A DNA stretch of 64,000 nucleotides from Sulfitobacter sp. S190 (GCF_025141935.1 NZ_CP081120.1:1-64000); one strand, 5' to 3'; counted from the stretch's first letter, positions 36,273 through 45,388 are shown. Made by a program: numbers and translations. Notes: generated from the letters alone by a model not told the origin.

Positions 36273-37579
36273 CTGATCTGACCCCCCGCGAAATCGTGTC
36301 CGAGCTGGACAGGTTCATCATCGGCCAGAATGACGCCAAACGTGCCGTCGCCGTCGCCCTGCGCAACCGGTGGCGTCGCAAACAGCTGTCTGATGATCTG
36401 CGTGACGAGGTGTATCCGAAGAATATCCTGATGATCGGACCGACCGGCGTTGGCAAAACCGAGATCAGCAGGCGGTTGGCCAAGCTGGCGCGGGCGCCGT
36501 TTCTGAAGGTCGAGGCGACCAAGTTTACCGAGGTCGGGTATGTCGGCCGCGATGTGGAGCAGATCATCCGTGATCTGGTAGACAACGCGATCGCCATGAC
36601 CCGCGACCACATGCGCGAAGATGTCAAAGCCAATGCGCAATCCGCCGCGGAAGAACGTGTCATCGATGCGATTGCCGGACCGGATGCCCGTTCAGGCACC
36701 CGCGACATGTTCCGCAAAAAGCTCAAGGACGGGCAGCTGGACGATACGATGATCGAACTGGAGGTGGCGGACACGTCGAACCCATTCTCCGCGATGGAAA
36801 TCCCCGGCCAGCCCGGTGCGGGCGGTATGGGTATGATGAACATCGGAGACCTGTTCGGCAAAGCCATGGGCGGACGTACCACCAAGAAACGGCTAAGTGT
36901 GGCCGAAAGCTACGATGTTCTGATCGGTGAGGAGGCAGACAAGCTGCTGGACGATGAAACGGTGACCCGCAATGCGATCGAAGCGGTCGAGCAGAACGGT
37001 ATCGTGTTTCTCGACGAGATCGACAAAGTGTGCGCGCGGTCCGATGCACGGGGCGGGGACGTGAGCCGCGAAGGTGTGCAGCGCGACCTGTTGCCGTTGA
37101 TCGAGGGCACGACCGTCAGCACAAAGCACGGACCGGTCAAGACCGATCATGTGCTGTTCATTGCGTCGGGTGCGTTCCATATCGCCAAGCCGTCCGATCT
37201 GCTGCCGGAACTGCAGGGCCGTTTGCCCATTCGGGTGGAACTGCGGGCGCTGACCGAAGAGGATTTTGTCCGCATCCTGACCGAAACAGACAATGCGCTG
37301 ACCCTGCAATACACGGCCTTGATGGGGACCGAAGATGTCACCGTCAGCTTTACGCCCGAAGGGATTGCCGCGCTGGCCAAGATTGCGGCGGATGTGAACC
37401 AGTCGATCGAGAATATCGGAGCGCGGCGGCTTTATACCGTGATGGAACGGGTGTTCGAGGAACTGAGCTTTACCGCGCCGGACCGGTCGGGCGACGAAAT
37501 CGTCGTGGATCAGGCATTTGTCGACACCAATCTTGGTGCGCTGACCCAATCGACGGACCTGAGCCGCTACGTGCTTTAG
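36269..37579 (+). CDS. hslU: ATP-dependent protease ATPase subunit HslU
   Basis: A 436-residue AAA+ unfoldase. It starts [21 protein letters not shown] and has Walker A GPTGVGKT at 57-64, an inserted I domain rich in glycine/methionine ([18 protein letters not shown]), Walker [13 protein letters not shown] and the C-terminal LSRYVL tail that docks into HslV. It unfolds substrates for HslV. It is translationally coupled to the preceding aldo/keto reductase. Confidence 0.97.
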   Translation: MTDLTPREIVSELDRFIIGQNDAKRAVAVALRNRWRRKQLSDDLRDEVYPKNILMIGPTGVGKTEISRRLAKLARAPFLKVEATKFTEVGYVGRDVEQIIRDLVDNAIAMTRDHMREDVKANAQSAAEERVIDAIAGPDARSGTRDMFRKKLKDGQLDDTMIELEVADTSNPFSAMEIPGQPGAGGMGMMNIGDLFGKAMGGRTTKKRLSVAESYDVLIGEEADKLLDDETVTRNAIEAVEQNGIVFLDEIDKVCARSDARGGDVSREGVQRDLLPLIEGTTVSTKHGPVKTDHVLFIASGAFHIAKPSDLLPELQGRLPIRVELRALTEEDFVRILTETDNALTLQYTALMGTEDVTVSFTPEGIAALAKIAADVNQSIENIGARRLYTVMERVFEELSFTAPDRSGDEIVVDQAFVDTNLGALTQSTDLSRYVL

Positions 37580-37589
37580 GCTGGTAAAA

Positions 37590-37620
37590 AACCCGTGCGC
37601 CTGTAACCAAGGCGCATGGG
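37590..37620 (-). terminator. Leftward terminator-like hairpin over the MFS start codon
   Basis: Stem TGCGCCT (37596-37602) with AGGCGCA (37610-37616), optionally extended by CCC/GGG, is followed on the minus strand by T6 (A6 at 37586-37591). On the plus strand the same hairpin buries the weak ribosome site and reaches the A of the MFS ATG. It could stop antisense transcription or limit translation. Confidence 0.45.
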
Positions 37621-38842
37621 GTATTTGCGTTTTCTCATCGACAACCGCCTGTTTCTGCTGGCCGGATTCCTGCTGACGTTCACGTCGTCTTTCGGCCAGA
37701 CGTATTTCATCTCGCTTTTTGCCGGTGACATCAAAGCGGCGTTTGCCCTGAGTGACGGGGCGTGGGGCGGCATCTATTCGCTGGGCACGACCCTGTCGGC
37801 GATCACGATGGTCTGGGCGGGCGTGCTGACGGACCGGTTTCGCATCAGGCAATTGTCACTTTGGGTGATGGTTCTGCTGGCTGCGGCCTGTCTGTCGATG
37901 GCTGTGGTGCCGAACGCGATTTTTTTGGTGCTTGTGATCTATGCGCTGCGGCTGACCGGACAGGGCATGATGTCACAACTGGGGGCCGTGGCCATGTCAC
38001 GGTGGTTTGTTGCGGCGCGCGGGCGGGCGATTTCGCTGGCGTCCATGGGGTTCGCGGCGGGGCAGGCGTTGCTGCCCGTGATTTTCGTGGCACTTTTCGC
38101 GGTGCTGAACTGGCGCGCCCTGTGGGTGGTCGCCGCGGTGTGCACGCTGGTGCTGATCCCCGTCATGCAGATTTTGCTGCGCCGCGAACGCACGCCGCAA
38201 TCCATGGCCGAGGATGTTCAGACATTCGGGATGCAGGGCCGCCACTGGACCCGCCGCGATTTGCTGCGCCATCCGCTGTTTTATTTGATGATACCGCTGA
38301 TCCTCGGACCGGGAGCATGGGGGACGGCGCTGTTTTTCCAGCAGGTGCATCTGACGGAAGTGAAGGGATGGAGCCTCGTTTCGTTTGTCGCGCTGATGCC
38401 GCTTTATACGGTGGCGTCGATCGCCACGACGTTTCTATCGGGCTGGGCGGTGGACCGGTTCGGGGTGAGCCGCGTGTTGCCGCTGCAGCTTTTGCCTTTC
38501 GGGGTGTCGTTCGTGGTGCTCGCCTATGCCGATACGATTTTCATGGCCGGTGTGGGGATGGTCATTTTCGGCATTGGCCAAGGGTTGCACGGGACAGGGG
38601 CGACGGCGTTCTGGGCCGTTTATTACGGGACGCGGCATCTGGGCGCGATCAAGGCGGTGGCCGCAGCGTTAATGGTATTCGGATCGGCGATCGGACCCGG
38701 AATTACCGGCGTTCTCATCGACTTCGGTGTGGATTTCCCACAGCAGATGCTGCCGATCGCCCTGTTCTATTTTGGCGGGGCGATGCTCGCGCTGGTCGGC
38801 GTGCGCCGGTACGGTCGGCACCTGCCTAGCGATGGCGCCTGA
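37616..38842 (+). CDS. Major facilitator superfamily transporter
   Basis: A 408-residue protein with about 12 hydrophobic helices and the MFS loop motif after helix 2 (GVLTDRFRIRQLS). The second half repeats it as SGWAVDRFGVSRVLP. The N-terminal TFTSSFGQTYFISLFAGDIKAAF block resembles monocarboxylate/oxalate-formate type carriers. The substrate is unknown. The start codon lies at the foot of a hairpin. Its 3' end overlaps the convergent smr gene by 17 bases, with no terminator between. Confidence 0.85.
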   Translation: MGYLRFLIDNRLFLLAGFLLTFTSSFGQTYFISLFAGDIKAAFALSDGAWGGIYSLGTTLSAITMVWAGVLTDRFRIRQLSLWVMVLLAAACLSMAVVPNAIFLVLVIYALRLTGQGMMSQLGAVAMSRWFVAARGRAISLASMGFAAGQALLPVIFVALFAVLNWRALWVVAAVCTLVLIPVMQILLRRERTPQSMAEDVQTFGMQGRHWTRRDLLRHPLFYLMIPLILGPGAWGTALFFQQVHLTEVKGWSLVSFVALMPLYTVASIATTFLSGWAVDRFGVSRVLPLQLLPFGVSFVVLAYADTIFMAGVGMVIFGIGQGLHGTGATAFWAVYYGTRHLGAIKAVAAALMVFGSAIGPGITGVLIDFGVDFPQQMLPIALFYFGGAMLALVGVRRYGRHLPSDGA

Positions 38843-39419
38843 GATAGACGTAGTAGGCGCCTCCACCACCGTGGCTGATGTGAGCCTGCGCAACCTGCAG
38901 AACCACTGACGACATCGGCTGCATCTTGAGCCACTGGGGAACCTGATGGCGCAGCACGCCCATACGTGTGGGGATCGGGCCGCCCTCGTCGCGGTGTTTG
39001 CCCTTGCCGGTGATGACGAGGACCAGCCGTTTGCCCTGAGCATGGGCGTTCATGACAAAACTGGTCAACGCGGGGTGCGCGCGATCCAGTGTCATACCGT
39101 GCAGATCGATCCGGCCCTCGGGGCGTAATTTGCCGCGCTTCATCTTGCCAAAAGACTTGTTATCCATTTGGACGGGGGTGCGGGCAATTTGTTCGTCTAT
39201 CGCGGGGGCGAGACTGTGCGGGCGGGCGGGCGACTTGCCTTTCGGCTTGCCAAGGATCGTCGCCTGCGCCTTGCGCACCGTTGCGGGCGTGGTTTCGGGC
39301 TGCGGCATATCCACCACAAACCGTGCTTTGGCGAGGCTGGTTTTGGTCAGCCTGTCGGTACGCGCGGCGACCTGATTCCACAGATCAAGCTCATCCTGAC
39401 GCAGTTTGCGCCGGGTCAT
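38826..39419 (-). CDS. Smr (small MutS-related) domain protein
   Basis: A 197-residue protein with a basic N-terminal half and a C-terminal Smr domain. The domain has RIDLHGMTLDRAHPALTSF, LVLVITGKGKH and QAHISHGGGGAYYVYLRR. Smr domains are endonucleases acting on nucleic acids, and the LDLHG and GKG motifs are intact apart from an I for L. The gene is coupled to mltA upstream (ATGA overlap), an arrangement common in alphaproteobacteria. Confidence 0.88.
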   Translation of the reverse strand: MTRRKLRQDELDLWNQVAARTDRLTKTSLAKARFVVDMPQPETTPATVRKAQATILGKPKGKSPARPHSLAPAIDEQIARTPVQMDNKSFGKMKRGKLRPEGRIDLHGMTLDRAHPALTSFVMNAHAQGKRLVLVITGKGKHRDEGGPIPTRMGVLRHQVPQWLKMQPMSSVVLQVAQAHISHGGGGAYYVYLRRHR

Positions 39420-40516
39420 ATCGCACTTTCCGGCAGCAGGGCATAAGCACGCTGGATCGGCATCAAGACCAACAGCCGACCGGGATCGCGCAGGCGGCCG
39501 GCAGCACGGCCCGCGTCATCGCCGGTGCCAAAGAACACGTCGGCGCGTTGTGCCCCCTTGATGGCGGAGCCGGTATCCTGGGCGACCATGAGGCGGCGCA
39601 GGGGGTCGGCCCCGTCTTTCTCGATCCAGACGGGTGCTCCCAGCGGGACAAAGGCAGGGTCAACGGCCACGGTGCGCATCGTGGTGATTGACCGGTTCAT
39701 CGCGCCCAGCGGTCCTTTGTCAGCGGGGACTTTGCTGACCTCGCGGAAAAAGACGTAGGACGGATTGTGGTAGAGCAATTCCTGACCGTCGACGGGGTTA
39801 CGACGCACCCAGTTCTTGATCACCTGTGCGCTGACCTGATGGGCCTCGTAAATGCCGCGGCGGACCAGTTCTTTACCGATGGAGCGGTAATCATGGCCGT
39901 TCGATCCGCGGTAGCCAACACGGATGGACCGCCCGTCGGGCAAACGAATACGGCCAGAGCCCTGAATCTGCAGAAAGAAAAGCTCAACCGGATCGTCGAC
40001 ATAGGCGATGGTCAGCCCACGGCCATCCATGATGCCGCTTTCGAGAATGGCACGGCGGGTCAACCACGGGCGCTTTTCGCGCGCTTCGGGAGGCATCTTG
40101 TAAACGGGGTAGCGGTAGCGGGCGGAGCGGTAGAGCGATCCTGTCAGCTCCGGTTCGAAATAGCCGGTGAAAAGCGCATCATTGCCGTCCTCCATCAACA
40201 CAGGCCGGAACAGCAGTTCGAAAAATTCGCGTGGATCGGGGCCGGTGCGGGCGTAGGCACACAGCGTTTGCCAATCGGGTTCTTTCAGATCCTGACAGGT
40301 GTTGAGGAAAGTCTGGAACGCGTCGGCGTGGTTGTCGCTTTCCCAGCCATCCAATTGATCGAAGGACAGCACGTCATAGCGTATTTCAGCCGTGACCGGC
40401 CCCGCGAGAAGCAGGGCCAGCACAACGGCAAAGCTGCGCAGCGCGCAGTTTACCCATCTGTGGAAACGAGGAACCAATTTGGATCTTCCGAACCCATGTT
40501 GCGGGCAAATACCCAC
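39416..40516 (-). CDS. mltA: Membrane-bound lytic murein transglycosylase A
   Basis: The protein is about 350-366 residues. After a basic start and a signal peptide (SFAVVLALLLAGPVTA) comes the MltA domain with FTGYFEPELTGS, then a 3D domain with MRTVAVDPAFVPLG, VAQDTGSAIKGAQRADVFFGTG. It cleaves glycan strands to 1,6-anhydro-MurNAc products. The start is uncertain. The frame opens with GTG at 40516, and a TTG at 40477 would also keep the signal peptide. Either way it overlaps the tim44-like gene. Confidence 0.9.
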   Translation of the reverse strand: MGICPQHGFGRSKLVPRFHRWVNCALRSFAVVLALLLAGPVTAEIRYDVLSFDQLDGWESDNHADAFQTFLNTCQDLKEPDWQTLCAYARTGPDPREFFELLFRPVLMEDGNDALFTGYFEPELTGSLYRSARYRYPVYKMPPEAREKRPWLTRRAILESGIMDGRGLTIAYVDDPVELFFLQIQGSGRIRLPDGRSIRVGYRGSNGHDYRSIGKELVRRGIYEAHQVSAQVIKNWVRRNPVDGQELLYHNPSYVFFREVSKVPADKGPLGAMNRSITTMRTVAVDPAFVPLGAPVWIEKDGADPLRRLMVAQDTGSAIKGAQRADVFFGTGDDAGRAAGRLRDPGRLLVLMPIQRAYALLPESAI

Positions 40517-41109
40517 GTGTCTTTTTGCTTTTTAGCCTCGGTCAGGCTGCCCTCGACAATCTGGCCCTCGCGGTCGCGGACGGCCTGCGTCAGTTCGGCC
40601 ACGAAGCGGATGGTCATTTCGGCCTCGTTGGTATCGGGATCAAGCGTGACGTTCTCAAGCTCGACTTCGCGCACACCGATGAAATCCGCCTCGATGGTGA
40701 GGCCCTGATCTTCGCGGGCCGCCACACCGTCGACAAAGCTTTCGTAGATGTCTTCGGACAGGAACGGCTTGATATCATCCAGATTGCCCCGCTCGTAGCC
40801 CATCACGATCATCTCGTAGGCGCCACGTGCGCCGCCGAGGAAATCCGCAACATTGAAGGACGGCTCAATGCGTTTCATCTGCGCCAGCGCTTTCGCCTGC
40901 GGTGTGCCTTCGTCGAAGTGATCGGTGATGTCGAGATCGGGACCGCCTTCGATGACCTCGAATGCCGGACCGGACCGTTCGGCCGTCTTTTGCTGAGGCA
41001 GTGGCGGCTTTTCAAAACCCTCGCGTGTTCCCAGCACGTTGCGTAGGCGCAGGATCAGGAAAACGGCGATACCGGCCAGCACCAGAATCTGGATAAGCTG
41101 CGAATTCAT
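40450..41109 (-). CDS. Tim44-domain membrane protein
   Basis: A 219-residue protein with one N-terminal membrane helix (about 3-20), a charged linker and a C-terminal Tim44-like/NTF2-fold domain (about 75-215). The domain has DIYESFVDGVAAREDQGL and WVFARNMGSEDPNWFL. Mitochondrial Tim44 recruits Hsp70 at the import channel. The bacterial homologues are inner-membrane proteins of unclear role. It heads the leftward tim44-mltA-smr operon and is divergent from fxsA and secB. Confidence 0.88.
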   Translation of the reverse strand: MNSQLIQILVLAGIAVFLILRLRNVLGTREGFEKPPLPQQKTAERSGPAFEVIEGGPDLDITDHFDEGTPQAKALAQMKRIEPSFNVADFLGGARGAYEMIVMGYERGNLDDIKPFLSEDIYESFVDGVAAREDQGLTIEADFIGVREVELENVTLDPDTNEAEMTIRFVAELTQAVRDREGQIVEGSLTEAKKQKDTWVFARNMGSEDPNWFLVSTDG

Positions 41110-41214
41110 AGTGACCTCATTCGGGGTAGACGTGGAAACAATATGTCAGGGACCTTATGTAGGGGCAGTAGGGGTCCGAGTCCACTGTCGGGCCCGAGGA
41201 AAGGATTGTTCTGC

Positions 41215-41715
41215 ATGTGGCTTTTAATCGCATTCATCGCGGTACCGCTGATTGAAATCGCCCTGTTCATTCAGGTTGGCGGCCTTATCGGGCTTTGGCC
41301 GACGCTGTTGATCGTTCTGATCACGGCTGTTCTGGGCACATATCTGGTGCGCAGTCAGGGCAAAATGGCGTTGGGGCAGGTCCAGTCGTCGTTCAACGAG
41401 TTGCGCGATCCGACCGAGCCGCTGGTGCATGGCGCGATGATCCTTTTTTCCGGCGCATTGTTGCTGACCCCCGGTTTTTTCACAGATGCGCTGGGGTTCG
41501 CGCTTCTGGTGCCCGCATTCCGGCATGCCGCGTATAAATACATCCGCGCCCGCGTGACGGTACAGGGCTTCGGCACACCGGGTCAGGGTGCCGACCCCCG
41601 CAGGCAGCCCCCGAGACGAGACGGCAGAGATGACGTGATCGACGGTGAATTTGTCGAATTGTCCGAAACCGACGACACAACGCCGCGCGGAAATTCGGGG
41701 TGGACCAAACACTAG
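41215..41715 (+). CDS. fxsA: FxsA-family membrane protein
   Basis: The protein is 166 residues and starts MWLLIAFIAVPLIEIALFIQVG with the FxsA pattern. It has three to four membrane helices, including PTLLIVLITAVLGTYLVRSQG and LLTPGFFTDALGFALLVP, and a hydrophilic tail. In E. coli FxsA (YtzA-like) sequesters the phage T7 exclusion factor PifA. The normal role is unknown. The ATG at 41215 is chosen at the start of the first helix. Confidence 0.9.
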   Translation: MWLLIAFIAVPLIEIALFIQVGGLIGLWPTLLIVLITAVLGTYLVRSQGKMALGQVQSSFNELRDPTEPLVHGAMILFSGALLLTPGFFTDALGFALLVPAFRHAAYKYIRARVTVQGFGTPGQGADPRRQPPRRDGRDDVIDGEFVELSETDDTTPRGNSGWTKH

Positions 41716-41781
41716 TTGAGGGCCGTAGGGGGGTCTGATAAGCCTCCTTCGATGAAATCAGACTCCAAAGGGAGAACCGAC

Positions 41782-42273
41782 ATGGCAGAAGAAGAAGCAA
41801 AACCGGCAGAAAAGCCAAAATCACCGGATATGCGTGTTTTGGGGCAGTTCATTCGTGACATGTCCTTCGAGAACATCATGGCCCAGAAAGGCGCGCCATC
41901 CGATGTGCAGCCCGACGTGCAGGTGCAGGTCAATCTGGATGCCAAGAAGCGCAGCACCGAAAACCAGTACGAGGTTTCGATCAAGCTGAACGTGACATCC
42001 AAGGCCAAGACGGGCGACTCGACGCTTTTCGTTCTGGAACTGGATTATGTCGGCATCTTCCACATCGAGAATGTGCCCGATGACCAGATGCACCCGTTCT
42101 TGTTGATCGAATGCCCGCGCATGATCTTCCCGTTCCTGCGCCGCATCGTGTCGGACGTAACGCGCGACGGTGGCTTCCCGCCGCTGAACCTCGAGAACAT
42201 CGATTTCGTATCGCTTTACCGCAACGAGATCGCGCGTCGTCAGGCGGAAAGCAAGAAAACCGCCGACGCCTGA
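41782..42273 (+). CDS. secB: Protein-export chaperone SecB
   Basis: A 163-residue SecB with the DMSFEN block near the N-terminus, VQVQVNLDAKKRSTENQYEVSIKLNV strands (cited in part) and the CPRMIFPFLRRIVSDVTRDGGFPPL block. It keeps preproteins unfolded and hands them to SecA. The ATG at 41782 follows GGGAGAAC. It lies 66 bases after fxsA and is convergent with dnaQ, with four bases between the stops. Confidence 0.96.
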   Translation: MAEEEAKPAEKPKSPDMRVLGQFIRDMSFENIMAQKGAPSDVQPDVQVQVNLDAKKRSTENQYEVSIKLNVTSKAKTGDSTLFVLELDYVGIFHIENVPDDQMHPFLLIECPRMIFPFLRRIVSDVTRDGGFPPLNLENIDFVSLYRNEIARRQAESKKTADA

Positions 42274-42277
42274 TGCG

Positions 42278-42964
42278 TCAGGCCTTGAGCCAAAGAGCAT
42301 CGCCGCCCATTTTGCCGACAAATTCGGCATGGGCGGCTTTTTCTTTGTCCGATATCCGCGCAGGCAGCGGCATTGGCCGTGGGCGTGGTGTCCATTCGGA
42401 TGTGGGTTCGCCTGATTTGCGTTCCGGCTGTGCGGACAGGGCGAAATCGGGCTGCTTGCCGCCAATCAGCTCCAAATAGACCTCTGCAAGGATTTCGCTG
42501 TCGAGCAAGGCGCCGTGCAGGGTACGCGACGAGTTATCGATACCGAACCGGCGGCACAACGCATCCAGCGACGAAGGCGAACCGGGGAATTTCTTGCGGG
42601 CGATGGCGAGCGTGTCGATGGCCTGTTCCCACGGGATTTGCGGCAACCCCATCCAGCCCAGTTCGGCATTGAGAAATTTGATGTCGAACGCCGCGTTGTG
42701 GATGACCAGCTTGCTGTCTTTGATAAAGTCGAGGAAAGCCTGACCGACGGCGGCGAATTTTGGTTTATCGCGCAGGAATTCATCACCGAGACCGTGCACT
42801 TCGAACGCTTCTTGCGGCATGCCGCGCTCGGGATTGATGTACTGGTGATAGGTCCGGCCCGTCGGCATGTGCCCCATCAGTTCGACAGCGCCGATTTCAA
42901 CAATCCGGTCGCCGGTTTGCGGGTCAAAACCGGTGGTTTCAGTGTCTAGAACGATCTCACGCAT
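42278..42964 (-). CDS. dnaQ: DNA polymerase III epsilon subunit (3'-5' exonuclease)
   Basis: A 228-residue DEDDh exonuclease with motif [12 protein letters not shown], motif [16 protein letters not shown] and motif [20 protein letters not shown]. It proofreads during replication. The ATG at 42964 gives [12 protein letters not shown]. The start overlaps the end of coaE by eight bases, so aroE, coaE and dnaQ are co-transcribed leftward, away from the probable origin. Confidence 0.96.
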   Translation of the reverse strand: MREIVLDTETTGFDPQTGDRIVEIGAVELMGHMPTGRTYHQYINPERGMPQEAFEVHGLGDEFLRDKPKFAAVGQAFLDFIKDSKLVIHNAAFDIKFLNAELGWMGLPQIPWEQAIDTLAIARKKFPGSPSSLDALCRRFGIDNSSRTLHGALLDSEILAEVYLELIGGKQPDFALSAQPERKSGEPTSEWTPRPRPMPLPARISDKEKAAHAEFVGKMGGDALWLKA

Positions 42965-43547
42965 TGGGCAGTCTGCTCCTGATATCGGCCAGCATATTTT
43001 GCACCTGCTGGCGCGCGTGTTCAAGCGTATCCGTCTCGATCACATAGTCGGAGCGCGCGCATTTCTCTTGCGCAGGCATCTGCTTGGCGCGGATCGTTTC
43101 AAACTGTTCTTTGGTCATGGTGCCCCGCGCCATCACGCGGCGTTCCTGTTCGGCATCTGATATGAATACGCAGGCAATTGCGTCGACGCGGGTTTCGCCG
43201 CCGGTTTCAAACAGCAATGGTATATCGAGCACAACAATATCGGCCTGTGCCTGCGCGATAAAGGTCTGGCGGTCTGCGGCGACCAGTGGGTGCACGATGC
43301 GTTCGATACGAGAAAGAGCGCCGGCATCGGACGCGATGATCTGTTTGAGACGCGCGCGCGAAACTCCGTCCGCATCAACGGCTTCGGGAAAGGCCTGCGC
43401 CAAGGGCGCGACCGCCGCCCCGTTGGGCCCATAGAGGCGGTGAACGGCAGCATCGGCATCCCAAAGCGCACACCCCTCATCGACGAGCATTTGAGCCGTC
43501 GTCGATTTACCCATTCCGATCGATCCGGTGAGACCCAGCAGGAACAT
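42957..43547 (-). CDS. coaE: Dephospho-CoA kinase
   Basis: A 196-residue P-loop kinase with Walker [24 protein letters not shown] and a lid with [14 protein letters not shown]. It phosphorylates dephospho-CoA, the last step of coenzyme A synthesis. The ATG at 43547 shares one base with the aroE stop (TGATG). It belongs to the leftward maf-aroE-coaE-dnaQ operon. Confidence 0.96.
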   Translation of the reverse strand: MFLLGLTGSIGMGKSTTAQMLVDEGCALWDADAAVHRLYGPNGAAVAPLAQAFPEAVDADGVSRARLKQIIASDAGALSRIERIVHPLVAADRQTFIAQAQADIVVLDIPLLFETGGETRVDAIACVFISDAEQERRVMARGTMTKEQFETIRAKQMPAQEKCARSDYVIETDTLEHARQQVQNMLADIRSRLPNA

Positions 43548-44386
43548 CAGCGCAAAGCCGCGGCCCGGGTCGCGCTGTCGACCGTCGGCCGCTTGCCGAA
43601 CCACCGCTCGAACGCGGGCACGGCCTGATGGAGCAACATCCCGAGCCCGTCGACCGTCACGCAGCCGACCTGTTCTGCGGTGGCCAGAAGGTTCGTTTTA
43701 AGCGGTGCGTACACCAGATCAGTGACTGTCATGCCCTTGCGCAGCCCGTCTAGCGGTACGCGCAATTCGCCTTTTCCCACCATACCGAGCGACGTGGTGT
43801 TCACCACAAGTGCGGCGTCGTCGATCATGTTGCCCGCCTGAACCCAGTCATAAACGTGCAGTCTTTGGCCGAAATCGGACTGCAATTTTTCGGCGCGCAC
43901 ACGGGTACGGTTGGCAATCCGGATTTCGGGCACACCAGCATCCAGCAGCGAGGCAACGACCGCGCGTGCGGCGCCGCCCGCACCCAGAACCGCGGCGGGA
44001 CCCGAGCGGGGATCCCACATCGGCGCACCGGCCTTCAGGTTTTCCAAGAAACCGTACCCGTCCGTGTTATCGGCGTGAATCATTCCGTCCTTGCGGAAAA
44101 TCAATGTGTTGGCGGCCCCGATCAGAATGGCCCGGTCGGTGACAAGATCGGCAATTTCCATCACCGCCTCTTTATGTGGAATAGTGACGTTGCACCCCAC
44201 AAAGCCCATTGCCGGCATGGTACGCAGCACCCGTTCGAGATCATCGCCCGCGATGTCCATCGGGATGTAATGGCCGGAAATGCCGTAGGTTTTCAGCCAA
44301 TGGCGGTGAAGCTGGGGCGATTTCGAGTGGGCAATGGGTGAACCGATCACCCCGGCGAGGGGTATACGCGCAAGTGTATTGGTCAT
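43547..44386 (-). CDS. aroE: Shikimate dehydrogenase (NADP+)
   Basis: A 279-residue enzyme. The N-terminal substrate region has GVIGSPIAHSKSPQLH and CNVTIPHKEAVM with the catalytic lysine. The NADP domain has VLGAGGAARAVVASLLDAG followed by RIANRTRVRAEKL. It reduces 3-dehydroshikimate in aromatic amino acid synthesis. It overlaps maf upstream by four bases and coaE downstream by one. Confidence 0.97.
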   Translation of the reverse strand: MTNTLARIPLAGVIGSPIAHSKSPQLHRHWLKTYGISGHYIPMDIAGDDLERVLRTMPAMGFVGCNVTIPHKEAVMEIADLVTDRAILIGAANTLIFRKDGMIHADNTDGYGFLENLKAGAPMWDPRSGPAAVLGAGGAARAVVASLLDAGVPEIRIANRTRVRAEKLQSDFGQRLHVYDWVQAGNMIDDAALVVNTTSLGMVGKGELRVPLDGLRKGMTVTDLVYAPLKTNLLATAEQVGCVTVDGLGMLLHQAVPAFERWFGKRPTVDSATRAAALR

Positions 44387-44982
44387 GTGTCGATGTCTCC
44401 GCGCAGGGCAAGATAGCTTAGCATTTCCAGCAGTGGCATACCGAGAACGTGAAAGTAATCCCCCTCGATCCGGGTGAAGAGCCGCACACCTTCCTCCTCG
44501 AGCTTATAGCTGCCGACGCTGTGCTGAATGCTGTCCCAGTTGCGATCCACGTAGCCGGAAAGATAGCTGTCGCTTGCATCGCGCATGCGCAGCCTGACCT
44601 GCCCGATATGCCGCCACAGGGGTTTGCCGTCCTGGGCGATCACGGCGGCCGACAAAAGGGTGTGGCGATCGCCGTTCAACGCATGCAGTTGGGTCAGCGC
44701 GTTTTCGGCGCTGGTCGGTTTGCCGAGCAGTGTTCCGCGATGTTCCAGAACCTGATCGCACCCGATCACGAGCGCGCCGGGATGTTTGTCCGATACCTTC
44801 AACGCTTTCAGCTCGGCAAGTTTATCGGCGATGTCACGCGGGGGGGCATCCTCCGCCAAAAGGGACCTCTTAATCGTTTCTTCATCGATGCGGGCCACGA
44901 TAACCTCATGGGCGACACCCGCCTGACGCAAAAGCTGCGCGCGGATCTGTGACCCGGAAGCAAGAATGATGGGGACACTCAT
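44383..44982 (-). CDS. maf: Maf-like nucleoside triphosphate pyrophosphatase
   Basis: A 199-residue Maf-family protein with the opening IILASGSQIRAQLLRQAG, the catalytic GCDQVLEHRGTLLGKP region and a C-terminal EGDYFHVLGMPLLEML block. Maf proteins hydrolyse modified or canonical nucleoside triphosphates. The exact specificity is not clear here. It is the first gene of the leftward maf-aroE-coaE-dnaQ operon. A perfect DnaA box overlaps its start codon, so its promoter lies inside the probable origin. Confidence 0.94.
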   Translation of the reverse strand: MSVPIILASGSQIRAQLLRQAGVAHEVIVARIDEETIKRSLLAEDAPPRDIADKLAELKALKVSDKHPGALVIGCDQVLEHRGTLLGKPTSAENALTQLHALNGDRHTLLSAAVIAQDGKPLWRHIGQVRLRMRDASDSYLSGYVDRNWDSIQHSVGSYKLEEEGVRLFTRIEGDYFHVLGMPLLEMLSYLALRGDIDT

Positions 44983-45388
44983 GTGGATAACCCTCTGCGT
45001 AACAGCGTGAACGGTGCGGGGGCTTTTGTCGGAAATTTGGGATCACGGCGCAAGGGCACCGTTTTCACGGCATTCCGGGATTCAATGCCAGAGTTTTACG
45101 GGGATGGAGAAGGATAAAAGGATGCCTGTGCGTTTCACGTTTCCGCAACCTGTTTCCCCAAGTCTATCCACAGAAAATATGCAAAGTGATAATTTATAAA
45201 GCACTGAAAATATTGTGAAAATATTAGAAATCGGTAATTATCCAGACCACTTATCCTGCTGGCGGGGGATGGCGGATAAGGCTGAGGATAAACATTTAAT
45301 CCACAGAAAATCGCTTCCCTACACAAAACATCAATCTTTCTTTCTTTCTATATTATATTAAGGAAGGCTCAGAACCGGAGAGATACCT
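44982..45388. other. Probable chromosomal replication origin (oriC)
   Basis: This 400-base gap without a gene holds a cluster of DnaA boxes. The box at 44982-44990 is exact (TTATCCACA, minus strand). Boxes with one mismatch lie at 45164-45172, 45238-45246, 45283-45291 and 45297-45305. TTATCC cores lie at 45109-45117, 45251-45259 and 45271-45279. Positions 45171-45240 have only 16 G/C in 70 bases and contain an 11-bp tandem repeat, a likely unwinding element. Genes diverge from it (maf-aroE-coaE-dnaQ left; hemJ-rho-mnmE-mnmG-rsmG-parAB right), and two parS sites lie 3-5 kb away. The neighbourhood resembles the Caulobacter origin. Confidence 0.82.
45205..45226 (+). repeat. 11-bp tandem repeat in the AT-rich part of oriC
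   Basis: TGAAAATATTG is followed directly by TGAAAATATTA. The core GAAAATAT occurs a third time at 45173-45180. Repeats of about one helical turn in an AT-rich block next to DnaA boxes fit a DNA unwinding element. Confidence 0.7.

Noticed and set aside
45131-45146. A half-parS (GTTTCACGT) in the probable origin
   Set aside because: Only one arm matches. The other arm is TTTCCG, so it is not a functional palindrome by sequence.
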